This document shows positions 36,552-44,778 of a stretch of DNA of 64,000 nucleotides, in pieces. The DNA lies in NCBI RefSeq assembly GCF_001423525.1, contig NZ_LMOI01000001.1, positions 124,001 through 188,000 on the forward strand. The letters run 5' to 3'. Position numbers and translations under genes: made by a program. Origin of the DNA: Arthrobacter sp. Leaf137 (GTDB taxonomy: Bacteria; Actinomycetota; Actinomycetes; Actinomycetales; Micrococcaceae). The notes under the pieces were generated by a model. The model worked only from the letters and a program-made list of their open reading frames with translations, made no database searches and was not told the DNA's origin. How positions within the stretch are numbered: the first letter of the stretch is position 1; the number at the start of each line of letters is the position of its first letter.

Positions 36552-37562
36552 TTAGAGTTCGTCGTCGCCGAAGGCGGCGTCGTCCTCTTCGATTGCTGCG
36601 GCGCGTGCTGCGAGGTCAAAACCGGGAGGCGAGTCCTTGAGGGACAGGCCCAGTTCAACCAGCTTTGCCTTGACCTCGTCAATGGACTTGGCACCGAAGT
36701 TGCGGATGTCCATCAGGTCGGCCTCGGAGCGTGCAACGAGTTCACCCACGGTGTGGATGCCCTCACGCTTGAGGCAGTTGTAGGAACGGACGGTGAGGTC
36801 CAGATCCTCGATCGGCAGTGCCATATCGGCTGCCAGGGCAGCGTCAGTGGGCGACGGGCCGATCTCGATACCTTCAGCTGCGGTGTTCAGCTCACGGGCC
36901 AGACCGAACAGTTCCACCAGGGTGGTACCTGCGGAAGCAACAGCATCGCGCGGGGCGATGGCCTGCTTGGTCTCGACGTCGACAATCAGCTTGTCGAAGT
37001 CGGTGCGCTGCTCAACACGGGTTGCTTCCACGCGGAAAGTAACCTTCAGCACCGGCGAGTAGATGGAGTCGACCGGGATACGGCCGATCTCTGCGTCGCC
37101 GGACTTGTTCTGAGCTGCCGAAACGTAGCCGCGGCCGCGCTCGATGGTCAGTTCGAGTTCGAACTTGCCCTTCGAGTTCAGCGTGGCAATGTGCAGATCC
37201 GGGTTGTGGAATTCGACGCCGGCCGGCGGAGCGATGTCCGCGGCGGTGACGACTCCGGGTCCCTGCTTGCGCAGGTAAGCCACAACAGGCTCGTCGTGCT
37301 CGGAGGAAACCGAGAGGCTCTTGATGTTCAGGATGATCTCAGTGACATCTTCCTTGACACCCGGAACCGTGGTGAACTCGTGCAGCACGCCATCGATCCG
37401 GATGCTGGTTACAGCGGCACCGGGGATGGAGGAGAGCAGGGTACGGCGGAGGGAGTTGCCGAGGGTGTAGCCGAAGCCCGGTTCCAGCGGTTCGATGATG
37501 AAACGCGAACGGTTTTCGGAGACTACCTCTTCGGAGAGGGTGGGGCGCTGTGCAATGAGCAC
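36552..37562 (-). CDS. rpoA: DNA-directed RNA polymerase alpha subunit
   Basis: 336 residues; dimerises to start core polymerase assembly. N-terminal domain with [32 protein letters not shown] (45-Arg region) and [34 protein letters not shown]. The C-terminal domain (about 250-320) has [55 protein letters not shown], which binds UP elements and activators. The start is GTG. rpsD is not between rpsK and rpoA. Confidence 0.98.
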
Positions 37563-37641
37563 TTAGGTTTCCTTTCGGCGAGCATCCGCTATATGACGCA
37601 ACACAGGTGGTGGAAATTCGGTCTGAGACTTAACGCGCTGG

Positions 37642-37673
37642 GCTTGCCCGGCCCATTGCTGGTCCGGGCAAGC
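37642..37673 (-). other. Hairpin in the rpsK-rpoA spacer
   Basis: GCTTGCCCGG at 37642-37651 pairs with CCGGGCAAGC at 37664-37673, and the inner CCA/TGG extends the stem. No T-run follows, so it is more likely a processing or translational control element than a terminator. Confidence 0.45.
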
Positions 37674-37689
37674 TCTGCGGCAGAAAGAC

Positions 37690-38091
37690 TTAGACGCGGC
37701 GGCGCTTCGGCGGGCGGCAGCCGTTGTGCGCTGCGGGGGTGACGTCCTGGATGGAGCCAACCTCGAGGCCTGCGGCCTGCAGCGAACGGATTGCGGTTTC
37801 GCGTCCGGAACCCGGTCCCTTGACGAAAACGTCTACCTTGCGCATGCCGTGCTCCTGCGCACGCTTTGCGGCGGCTTCGGCAGCCATCTGGGCAGCGAAC
37901 GGGGTGGACTTACGCGAGCCCTTGAAGCCGACCTCACCAGAGGAAGCCCAGGAAATAACAGCGCCGGTCGGATCCGTGATGGAAACGATGGTGTTGTTAA
38001 AGGTGCTCTTGATGTGCGCCTGGCCGAGCGCGATATTCTTCTTGTCCTTCTTACGCGGCTTACGGACGGCGCCACGAGTCTTTGGGGGCAT
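37690..38091 (-). CDS. rpsK: 30S ribosomal protein S11
   Basis: Platform protein of the small subunit that forms part of the mRNA exit site. 133 residues. [54 protein letters not shown] is the S11 core and [24 protein letters not shown] the signature, ending [12 protein letters not shown]. It lies 54 nt after rpsM and upstream of rpoA. Confidence 0.97.
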   Translation of the reverse strand: MPPKTRGAVRKPRKKDKKNIALGQAHIKSTFNNTIVSITDPTGAVISWASSGEVGFKGSRKSTPFAAQMAAEAAAKRAQEHGMRKVDVFVKGPGSGRETAIRSLQAAGLEVGSIQDVTPAAHNGCRPPKRRRV

Positions 38092-38145
38092 TTCTTCTCC
38101 TACAGAAAGTTATTGGGGAAAGCTCCGTTAATCCCGACGGGGATT

Positions 38146-38520
38146 TTAACGGGCCTTCTTCTTGCCGGCGACGGTACGCTTCGGGCCCTTGCGGGTACGG
38201 GCGTTGGTCTTCGTACGCTGACCGCGTACGGGCAGGCCCTTGCGGTGGCGCAGGCCTTCGTAGCTGCCGATTTCAACCTTGCGGCGGATGTCAGCTGCTA
38301 CTTCGCGGCGAAGGTCACCCTCAACCTTGTAGTTGCCTTCGATGTAGTCACGCAGCTCAACCAGCTGGGCATCGGTCAGGTCCTTGACGCGGACGTCAGC
38401 GCTGATGCCAGTGGCGGCCAGGGTTTCGTGTGCACGGGTCTTGCCCACGCCGTAGATGTAAGTAAGCGCAATTTCCAGCCGCTTTTCGCGGGGAATGTCT
38501 ACGCCAGCGAGACGAGCCAT
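38146..38520 (-). CDS. rpsM: 30S ribosomal protein S13
   Basis: Head protein forming bridges to the 50S subunit. 124 residues from [19 protein letters not shown]; the frame is open 17 codons upstream without conservation. [17 protein letters not shown] and [25 protein letters not shown] are the S13 signatures. The basic tail ends VAGKKKAR. A 185-nt spacer with a hairpin separates it from rpmJ. Confidence 0.97.
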   Translation of the reverse strand: MARLAGVDIPREKRLEIALTYIYGVGKTRAHETLAATGISADVRVKDLTDAQLVELRDYIEGNYKVEGDLRREVAADIRRKVEIGSYEGLRHRKGLPVRGQRTKTNARTRKGPKRTVAGKKKAR

Positions 38521-38680
38521 AGTGGCGGTACTCCTTGAATAAACCGGAGGTCGTAGGCAGTACACCCGCACGTTACGTACGGCCCCAGCCTCCGACCGGG
38601 GGTTAGCTGTCCGGACTCGTTAGAGCTCAATGTTCCAGATCAGCTTGTGCTGCCTTTATTTACTTGCGTGGGTTAGCAAC

Positions 38681-38715
38681 CCAGGGTTTCCTTCAGGGAA
38701 GGAAATTAGCCCTGG
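38681..38715 (-). other. Hairpin at the rpmJ stop codon
   Basis: CCAGGG-TTTCCTT pairs with AAGGAAA-(TTAG)-CCCTGG around a 5-nt loop, a 13-bp stem with a 4-nt bulge overlapping the rpmJ stop. There is no T-run; it may be a processing site. Confidence 0.35.
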
Positions 38716-38819
38716 CGCTGCTTGTGGCGCGGGTTCTCGCAGATCACCATGACCCGGCCGTTACGGCGGATCACTTTGCACTTTTCGCAGATCTGCTTGA
38801 CGCTCGGCTTGACCTTCAT
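38706..38819 (-). CDS. rpmJ: 50S ribosomal protein L36
   Basis: 37-residue protein: [20 protein letters not shown] followed by [16 protein letters not shown]. Cys11, Cys14, Cys27 and His32 form the zinc site, so this is the zinc-binding (C+) type. It lies between infA and rpsM in the standard order. Confidence 0.97.
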   Translation of the reverse strand: MKVKPSVKQICEKCKVIRRNGRVMVICENPRHKQRQG

Positions 38820-38888
38820 GGCGTTCCTTTGCGTGTGGCAGTGGTCAACTGGAGCGGCATTCAATTCGCACTGAAGCCGCCCAGCAAT

Positions 38889-39110
38889 TTACTTGTAGCG
38901 GTAGACGATACGACCACGGGTGAGGTCGTACGGGCTCAGCTCCACCACTACGCGGTCCTCCGGGAGGATCCTGATGTAGTGCTGGCGCATCTTTCCAGAG
39001 ATGTGTGCCAGAACGATGTGCTTGTTGGTGAGCTCAACGCGAAACATCGCGTTAGGCAGCGCCTCGGTCACAACGCCTTCGATCTCAATGACCCCGTCCT
39101 TCTTGGCCAT
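38889..39110 (-). CDS. infA: Translation initiation factor IF-1
   Basis: 73 residues, OB fold that occupies the ribosomal A site during initiation. [52 protein letters not shown] and [16 protein letters not shown] cover the whole family pattern. The ATG at 39110 is chosen because the next 39 upstream codons are not conserved. It heads the infA-rpmJ-rpsM-rpsK-rpoA-rplQ operon with a promoter at 39238-39266. Confidence 0.98.
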   Translation of the reverse strand: MAKKDGVIEIEGVVTEALPNAMFRVELTNKHIVLAHISGKMRQHYIRILPEDRVVVELSPYDLTRGRIVYRYK

Positions 39111-39237
39111 ACCCTCCGCTAACTGTTGTTGCCGCAGCCCTGCCGGATTGCACCGGGCATGGCCACGAACGTTTTTGTTGGATCGATTGTCATCAGCGGG
39201 CCCAAAAGGGCGTGGCAGTCCAGACAACCAACAAGCA

Positions 39238-39266
39238 ACACTACGCCATTTGGCAGCGAAAGTTAA
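39238..39266 (-). promoter_or_regulatory. Promoter of the infA-rplQ operon
   Basis: TTAACT (-35), 17-nt spacer and TAGTGT (-10) on the minus strand, about 130 nt before infA. An own promoter is needed because map, the usual upstream neighbour, is 5.7 kb away. Confidence 0.55.
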
Positions 39267-39277
39267 ATCCAGCCATG

Positions 39278-40336
39278 CTAGCGCATCTGCCCGCCGTACG
39301 CACCATAGTCACCCGCCGGGGTCCTGACCGGTTCCGCGCGTGCCACACCGTCCAGGATGGCCAGGCGCACGACGTCGGCTGCGACACTTTGGAGGGTGAC
39401 GAGGCTCAGCTGGCGGGCGGCTTCGTCCGAGCGGTCCAGGGCCGAGGCTCCGGTTGCGAGGCAAAACACCGTGTCCCCGTCCGCCAGGGTGTGCGATGGA
39501 TTGAGGGCCCGTGCGATCCCGGCATGGGACGCGGCAGCGGTGCGCTTGCACTCCGCCACATCGAGCACGGCATTGGTGGCGACCACGATGAGGGTGGTGT
39601 TCAGCGGTCCCTGGCTGGCTTCCGCCCCACCAGCCGAAGCCCTCGGCGTGCTCGCTCGTTCCTCCCCACCGGCTCCCTCGCCTCGCAAGCTCGGCCAGGG
39701 AACCCCGCCGTCGTGGCCCCCGCTTAGACGCACGCTGCCGGGCTCCGCCAGCTGGGTCGTTGTGCCGAAAGGAAGTCCCAGTGCATTCACTATGGCCAGT
39801 GCTCCGACAACCACTCCGTTCTCCAGCGTGACCGATGCCGTGCCGACTCCGCCCTTGAACTGCCCCCTGCCGATGAGCGCTCCGGTGCCGGCTCCGACGT
39901 TGCCGCGTTCGACGACGTGCCCCTCCGGACGTGCCGCAGCCGCCGCCGTGGCCGCGTAGCCCATGTCCGGCGTCGGACGCGCCGAAAAGTCGCCTCCCCT
40001 GCCCAGGTCGAAGATCGCCGCGGCCGGGACGATGGGCACCACTCCCCCGGGAACGGCGAAGCCCCGGCCATCCTCCTCGCACCACCGCTGCGCCCCGGCG
40101 GCGGAAGCCAAGCCGTAGGCGCTGCCTCCGGTCAGCACCACCGCATCCACCTGCTGGACCAGGGTGGTGGGGTCCAAAGCGTCGGTCTCGTGGGTTGCCG
40201 GGCCGCCGCCCTGGACCTCCACTGAGCCCACGGTCCCGCGGGGCGGCAGGACCACCGTCACTCCCGTCAGCCAGCCGTCGCCGGCTTTCTGGACATGGCC
40301 TACCCGGATACCGGGCACATCCGTCAAAGATCCCAT
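39278..40336 (-). CDS. P1-family (S58, DmpA-like) self-processing aminopeptidase/esterase with in-frame repeat insert
   Basis: 352 residues. [13 protein letters not shown] at the start, [41 protein letters not shown] and the C-terminal [11 protein letters not shown] are hallmarks of the DmpA/L-aminopeptidase family, which cleaves itself before a Ser/Thr that becomes the nucleophile. Here that point is most likely N-T-T at 246-248 followed by [17 protein letters not shown]. Residues about 205-243 are a Gly/Ala/Ser-rich insert that does not look like the family and is encoded by the dispersed repeat copy 2 and flanking DNA. The insert lies at the end of the alpha chain, where extra sequence could be tolerated. 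The substrate is unknown. Confidence 0.88.
   Translation of the reverse strand: MGSLTDVPGIRVGHVQKAGDGWLTGVTVVLPPRGTVGSVEVQGGGPATHETDALDPTTLVQQVDAVVLTGGSAYGLASAAGAQRWCEEDGRGFAVPGGVVPIVPAAAIFDLGRGGDFSARPTPDMGYAATAAAAARPEGHVVERGNVGAGTGALIGRGQFKGGVGTASVTLENGVVVGALAIVNALGLPFGTTTQLAEPGSVRLSGGHDGGVPWPSLRGEGAGGEERASTPRASAGGAEASQGPLNTTLIVVATNAVLDVAECKRTAAASHAGIARALNPSHTLADGDTVFCLATGASALDRSDEAARQLSLVTLQSVAADVVRLAILDGVARAEPVRTPAGDYGAYGGQMR
39681..39708 (-). repeat. Dispersed 28-bp repeat, copy 2 (inside the P1-family peptidase gene)
   Basis: Exact inverse copy of 34923-34950. Read in the gene frame it encodes GVPWPSLRG and forms part of a 117-nt insert-like segment (about 39608-39724) that keeps the reading frame. 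Confidence 0.8.
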
Positions 40337-40512
40337 GCGCCCAATTCTGCTCCTTCACCTACGCAAACAGTATGGAAACGGCAACGGAAGGCTCGGCCAA
40401 CAGTTAGTGCCCGGGCCGCTTTTCGGGCTTCCCGCCCGTGGCCGTGTGGTGGAGTGAGAGTCGACTTCCTGACCGCGCGCCTGCCTCCAGGCCCCCTTTC
40501 CAGAAGAGACCC

Positions 40513-41475
40513 ATGACTGCTTCCCTCGCCGGGTCCAGGACAGACCTGCCCGCCGGACCGCCGGCCGGCCTTTCCGGACCCGTTCCCCGCCGCCGCTGGT
40601 CCGCCAGGTCCCGCCGGGACTTCTTCGTTTTCCTGGCCCTCGCATTTCCCAACCTGCTGCTGATCGGCACTTTCACGTACCTGCCGCTGATTAACAACAT
40701 CTACTACTCCACGTTGGACTGGACGCTGGGTTCTGCGTCCGCCACCGTCGTCGGCCTGGACAACTACCTGACGTTCTTCACCAGCGCGGACGCCGGTAAG
40801 GTGCTCGGCACCACCGCGGTCTTTACCGCCACCACCGTGGGCGGATCGATGGTCCTGGGGCTGCTGGTGGCCCTGGCGCTGAACAGCAAGGTGCGCGGCA
40901 CCACGTTCGCCCGCGCAGCGGTCTTCGCCCCGTACGTGCTCTCCGGCGTGGGAGTGGGCCTGGTGTGGCTGTTCATTTTCGACCCCGGCTATGGTGTCCT
41001 GTCCTGGATCCTCCGCGGGCTGGGCCAGCAGAGCCCGCAGTGGATCAACGATCCCCAGCTCTCCCTGGCCATGGTGATCCTGGTCTACGTGTGGAAGAAC
41101 CTGGGCTATTGCGCGGTGGTGTTCCTTGCGGGGTTGCAGTCGCTGCCCAAGGACGTCATGGAGGCCGCCGCCCTGGACGGGGCGGGAAGCTTCCGCCGCT
41201 TCCTGAGCATCTCCGTACCGCTGCTTTCACCCACCACGTTCTTCCTGCTGATCACCACCATGCTCAGCTCCCTGCAGGCCTTTGACCTGATCCGGATCAT
41301 GACCCCACTGGGTTCCGGCACCAGCACCCTGATCTACGAGGCGTACCTGCAGGCGTTCGGCGCCTACAACCGCGCGGGCTACTCGGCGGCAGTCTCCGTG
41401 GTGCTGTTCGTGATCCTCCTGGTCATCACCGTGCTGCAGCTCCGCTTTGTCGAAAAGAAGGTGCACTACTCATGA
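40513..41475 (+). CDS. ugpA: Sugar-phosphate ABC transporter permease, UgpA-like
   Basis: MalF/UgpA-type inner-membrane permease. 320 residues from ATG 40513 (AGAAGAGA upstream). Six TM segments, the first at about 38-60. The EAA loop EAAALDGAGSFRRFLSISVPLLSP contacts the ATPase. Overlaps the second permease by 4 nt. Assignment to glycerol-3-phosphate uptake rests on the UgpB-like binding protein encoded two genes on. It is divergent from the peptidase gene. Confidence 0.85.
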   Translation: MTASLAGSRTDLPAGPPAGLSGPVPRRRWSARSRRDFFVFLALAFPNLLLIGTFTYLPLINNIYYSTLDWTLGSASATVVGLDNYLTFFTSADAGKVLGTTAVFTATTVGGSMVLGLLVALALNSKVRGTTFARAAVFAPYVLSGVGVGLVWLFIFDPGYGVLSWILRGLGQQSPQWINDPQLSLAMVILVYVWKNLGYCAVVFLAGLQSLPKDVMEAAALDGAGSFRRFLSISVPLLSPTTFFLLITTMLSSLQAFDLIRIMTPLGSGTSTLIYEAYLQAFGAYNRAGYSAAVSVVLFVILLVITVLQLRFVEKKVHYS

Positions 41476-42386
41476 CAGCGCCCACGGCACCTGCCGCCCG
41501 CGAGACAAGCCAGGCGCGCGACGGCGGGACCCCGCCCCGGGCGCGTGCCTTCAGCCGGCAAAACCTCGCGGCCACCCTGCTCACCGGATACCTGCCGCTC
41601 GCGGCCGCCGTCCTGGTGGTGTTCCTGCCGCTGCTGTGGATGGTCCTCAGCTCGTTCAAGCAGCCCGGGGAGATTGTCACCCTGGACCTCAAGGTGCTGC
41701 CTGAAGGACTCAACCTGGAGAACTACGCGGTAGCCATGACCACCGTCCCGTTCGGACAGTTCTTCCTCAACAGCACGGTGGTCACCGTGGCGGGCTCCGG
41801 CATCAAGGTACTGCTGGCTATCCTCACGGCCTATGCGCTGGTGTTTGTCCGGTTTCCGTTCAAGAAGCTGATCTTCGTGCTGATCCTGGTGGCCCTCATG
41901 GTTCCCGCGCAGGTGTCCATTCTGCCCAACTACATCCTGATCGCCGGGATGGGTGGGAAGAACACCCTGTGGGGCATTATCCTTCCCGGCCTCGGCACAG
42001 CGTTCGGGACCTTCCTGCTGCGCCAGCACTTCCTCACGCTGCCCGCGTCCATCCTCGAGGCGGCCGAGATCGACGGTGCCGGACACTGGCGGCGGTTGTG
42101 GCAGGTGGTGGCCCCGGTGTCCCTGCCCTCGATTGCCACCGTGGCCCTGGTGACTGTGGTCAGTGAGTGGAATGAATACATCTGGCCGCTGATCATCACC
42201 GACAAGCCCGAAAGCATGACCCTGCCCGTGGGCCTCACCCTGCTGCAGAACTCAGAAGGCAACGGCGCGGGCTGGGGCATCATGATGGCCGGCGCGGTGC
42301 TGGTCATCCTGCCCATCCTCGTGGTGTTCGCCATGCTGCAGCGCTACATCGTCGCCGGCCTGACGCAGGGAAGCGTCACCGGCTGA
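41472..42386 (+). CDS. ugpE: Sugar-phosphate ABC transporter permease, UgpE-like
   Basis: MalG/UgpE-type permease, 304 residues. A 35-residue cytoplasmic N-terminus is followed by TM1 (about 38-60), and six TM in all. The EAA loop reads EAAEIDGAGHWRRLWQVVAPVSLPSIATV. VSEWNEYIWPLIITD and LPVGLTLLQ are typical of MalG-type permeases. Translation is coupled to the first permease by ATGA. Confidence 0.86.
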   Translation: MTAPTAPAARETSQARDGGTPPRARAFSRQNLAATLLTGYLPLAAAVLVVFLPLLWMVLSSFKQPGEIVTLDLKVLPEGLNLENYAVAMTTVPFGQFFLNSTVVTVAGSGIKVLLAILTAYALVFVRFPFKKLIFVLILVALMVPAQVSILPNYILIAGMGGKNTLWGIILPGLGTAFGTFLLRQHFLTLPASILEAAEIDGAGHWRRLWQVVAPVSLPSIATVALVTVVSEWNEYIWPLIITDKPESMTLPVGLTLLQNSEGNGAGWGIMMAGAVLVILPILVVFAMLQRYIVAGLTQGSVTG

Positions 42387-42492
42387 CCCGGCCGGCCACC
42401 CGGCGTCGGCCTCTGCTCTTTCCTCCTCCGCATCAAGCCGGTTGATGGGCTGCGCCCGCAGCACCCCACCGGCACCACAGAAAGGCACCACC

Positions 42493-43851
42493 TTGGCACG
42501 AAACATCTTCACCTCTCCGGTGGACCGGCGGCTCTTCCTCTCCCTGGCAGGCGCCGGGGCGGGCGCGGCGGCCCTCACCGCTTGCGGCGGTCCCTCCACC
42601 TCGGCTGGCCCCGGGCCGGCCACCGCGACGCTGGATTTCGACGGCGTGAAGCCCGCAGCGTCATTCGACTTCTGGTCCAACCACCCCGGCAAGTCGCAGG
42701 AGGTGGAGAAAAGCATCATCGCGAAGTTCCAGGCCAAGCACCCGGACATCAAAGTCAACCTGGTCACGGCCGGTGCAAACTATGAGGAGATTGCCCAGAA
42801 GTTCCAGACCGCGCAGGCCGCCAAGTCGGGCCTTCCCGCGCTGGTGGTCCTCTCCGACGTGTGGTGGTTCCGCTACTACCTGAACGAAAGCATCATCCCG
42901 CTGGACGCCCTCATCAAGCAGCTGGACGTCAAGCTGGACGATTTCCGCACCTCGCTGGTGGACGACTACAAGTACGACGGCCAGCAGTGGGCGCTCCCCT
43001 ACGGCCGTTCCACCCCGCTGTTCTACTACAACAAGGACCACTTCGCCGCCGCCGGCCTTCCGGACCGTGCGCCAGCCACCTGGCAGGAATTCGCCGAGTG
43101 GGCACCGAAGCTCAAGGCAGCCGCCGGGGCACAGTACGCATTCATGCATCCGGCCCTTGCCGGATACGCGGGGTGGACGCTGCAGAACAATCTGTGGGGG
43201 GAAGGCGGCGGCTGGTCCAAGGGCTGGGACATCACGTGCGACTCGCCCGAATCGGTGGCGGCGCTCCAGGCGGTACAGGACTCCGTCTACAAGGACAGCT
43301 GGGCCGGAGTGTCTTCGAAGGAATCGGCTGACGACTTCGCCGCGGGGCTGGCCTCGGCCACCCTGTCCTCCACGGGCTCGCTGATCGGCATCCTGAAATC
43401 GGCCTCTTTCAACGTGGGCGTCGGATTCCTGCCCGGCGGCTCCCGGGCCAAGACCGGAGTCTGCCCCACCGGCGGGGCGGGCCTGGGCATCCCCAGCGGC
43501 GTGACCCGCGAAGAACAGCTCGCAGCCGCGATGTTCCTCCAGTTCGTCACCGAACCCGAAAACACCGCAGAGTTCTCCGCCGCCACCGGCTATATGCCCA
43601 CGCGCACGTCAGCGGACATGACTGCAGTGCTGGCCAAAACCCCGCAGATCAAGACCGCCACGGACCAGCTGTCCGTCACCCGCGTCCAGGACAACGCCCG
43701 CGCGTTCCTCCCCGGCGCCGACCAGGAGATGGCAAAAGCCGCCGCGAAGATCCTCACCCAGCAGGCCGACGTCAAGGCCACCATGACAGAACTGAAGTCG
43801 ACCCTTGAGGGCCTCTACACCAAGGACGTGAAGCCCAAGTTGAAGGCATAG
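42493..43851 (+). CDS. ugpB: Solute-binding lipoprotein, UgpB-like (glycerol-3-phosphate)
   Basis: 452 residues from a TTG with AGAAAGG in front. Tat-type lipoprotein signal: VDRRLFLSLAGAGAGAAALTAC, lipobox Cys about 31. The mature part follows E. coli UgpB from memory: ALVVLSDVWWFRYYLNESIIPLDAL, GRSTPLFYYNKDHFAAAGLP, TWQEFAEW, SSTGSLIGILKSASFNVGVGFLPGG and EFSAATGYMPTRTSA. The ligand is therefore probably sn-glycerol-3-phosphate or a diester. No UgpC ATPase gene is nearby, so a shared ATPase must energise it. Confidence 0.85.
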   Translation: MARNIFTSPVDRRLFLSLAGAGAGAAALTACGGPSTSAGPGPATATLDFDGVKPAASFDFWSNHPGKSQEVEKSIIAKFQAKHPDIKVNLVTAGANYEEIAQKFQTAQAAKSGLPALVVLSDVWWFRYYLNESIIPLDALIKQLDVKLDDFRTSLVDDYKYDGQQWALPYGRSTPLFYYNKDHFAAAGLPDRAPATWQEFAEWAPKLKAAAGAQYAFMHPALAGYAGWTLQNNLWGEGGGWSKGWDITCDSPESVAALQAVQDSVYKDSWAGVSSKESADDFAAGLASATLSSTGSLIGILKSASFNVGVGFLPGGSRAKTGVCPTGGAGLGIPSGVTREEQLAAAMFLQFVTEPENTAEFSAATGYMPTRTSADMTAVLAKTPQIKTATDQLSVTRVQDNARAFLPGADQEMAKAAAKILTQQADVKATMTELKSTLEGLYTKDVKPKLKA

Positions 43852-43902
43852 CGCACCTGCTCAGCGGGGTTCATCGGGCGCAGGGCAGGGCCGTTGCTTA
43901 AG

Positions 43903-43919
43903 CTATCGATTATCGATAG
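43903..43919. promoter_or_regulatory. Perfect palindrome, candidate operator of the DUF2975-XRE pair
   Basis: CTATCGATTATCGATAG: 8-bp arms with one central T, 32 nt before the DUF2975 start. A TTGCTT at 43894 and GATAGT at 43915 could be -35 and -10, so the palindrome would overlap the promoter. The obvious candidate regulator is the XRE protein of the same operon. Confidence 0.6.
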
Positions 43920-43950
43920 TCTTCCATTGTTATTCGATATGGGAGATGTA

Positions 43951-44442
43951 ATGGGAAAAATGACGGTCCTTGCCCTGCGCGTGGTCATCGCGATGGTCCT
44001 GGCAGGTTCACTGTTCGTTCAGGTGCGGATGGTGCCGCTGTTGTCCGCCGATTTGCAAGAGGCCGGCGCACCGAACGGCGCGCGTTTGGGCTTTCTGGCG
44101 ATTGTGGTGCTGGGCATTGCCTGCGTGCAGGTCACCGCCGTGTGTGTCTGGCGGCTGCTGACCATGGTGCGCCGCGGGACGGTCTTCTCGCAGGGGGCCT
44201 TCCGGTACGTGGACGTGATCTTCGGCGCCATCTCCGCCGCCTCTGCACTGGTGTTCGGGGTGGCAGTCCTGCTGGCACCCGGGGACGTTGCGCCCGGCGT
44301 CGTCCTGCTGGTCTGCGGTGCGGCCCTGATGGTGGCCGGCGTGGCACTCATCGTCCTGGTGCTGCGGACGCTGCTGGCCCAGGCAGTGGCACGGGACGCA
44401 GAGGCCACGCACCTGCGCACCGAACTCGACGAGGTCATCTGA
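43951..44442 (+). CDS. DUF2975 membrane protein
   Basis: 163 residues from ATG 43951, with GGGAGA upstream. Four hydrophobic helices (about 5-25, 45-67, 85-107, 112-135), with RRGTVFSQGAFRYVDVI between the second and third, the pattern of DUF2975 proteins. The C-terminus is charged (DAEATHLRTELDEVI). DUF2975 genes often precede a small XRE regulator, as here, in two-gene units of unknown function. The stop overlaps the next start by 1 nt. Confidence 0.82.
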   Translation: MGKMTVLALRVVIAMVLAGSLFVQVRMVPLLSADLQEAGAPNGARLGFLAIVVLGIACVQVTAVCVWRLLTMVRRGTVFSQGAFRYVDVIFGAISAASALVFGVAVLLAPGDVAPGVVLLVCGAALMVAGVALIVLVLRTLLAQAVARDAEATHLRTELDEVI

Positions 44443-44720
44443 TGCCCATCATCGTGGACATCGATGTGGTCCTGGCCCGGCGCAAGATGTCAGTAGGGGC
44501 CTTGGCCGAACGTGTGGGCATCACGCCGGCAAACCTGGCCGTACTCAAGAACGGCCGGGCAAAGGCAGTCCGGTTCACCACACTGGAAGCACTCTGCGAA
44601 GTCCTGGAGTGCCAGCCCGGCGACCTGCTGCGCTGGGTGCCCGGGGACGGCCCCGCCGACGCTGACTCCGACGATGGGCCCGCCGGTGCACGTAGGCCGG
44701 TCCCCCACACCCCCAACTGA
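44442..44720 (+). CDS. Small XRE-family (YozG-like) transcriptional regulator
   Basis: 92 residues. The HTH covers about 8-65: VVLARRKMSVGALAERVGITPANLAVLKNGRAKAVRFTTLEALCEVLECQPGDLLRWVP, very like the YozG/Cro-type regulators paired with DUF2975. The last 25 residues are Asp/Pro-rich. Its start overlaps the DUF2975 stop, so the pair is one unit. It probably binds the palindrome at 43903-43919 (inferred). Confidence 0.85.
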   Translation: MPIIVDIDVVLARRKMSVGALAERVGITPANLAVLKNGRAKAVRFTTLEALCEVLECQPGDLLRWVPGDGPADADSDDGPAGARRPVPHTPN

Positions 44721-44777
44721 GTGGCAGCAGATGTCCTTCTGGAGTGTCAAAACGACATCTGCTGCTACTCACGTTGG
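44713..44777. repeat. Long imperfect inverted repeat between XRE gene and map
   Basis: Arms of 23-24 nt (44713-44735 and 44754-44777, core GGCAGCAGATGTC and GACATCTGCTGC) differ by one mismatch and one indel, with an 18-nt spacer. It fills the space between two convergent genes and includes the XRE stop. There is no T-run. It could be a bidirectional transcription block or a MITE/REP-like element. Confidence 0.65.
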
Positions 44778-44778
44778 G

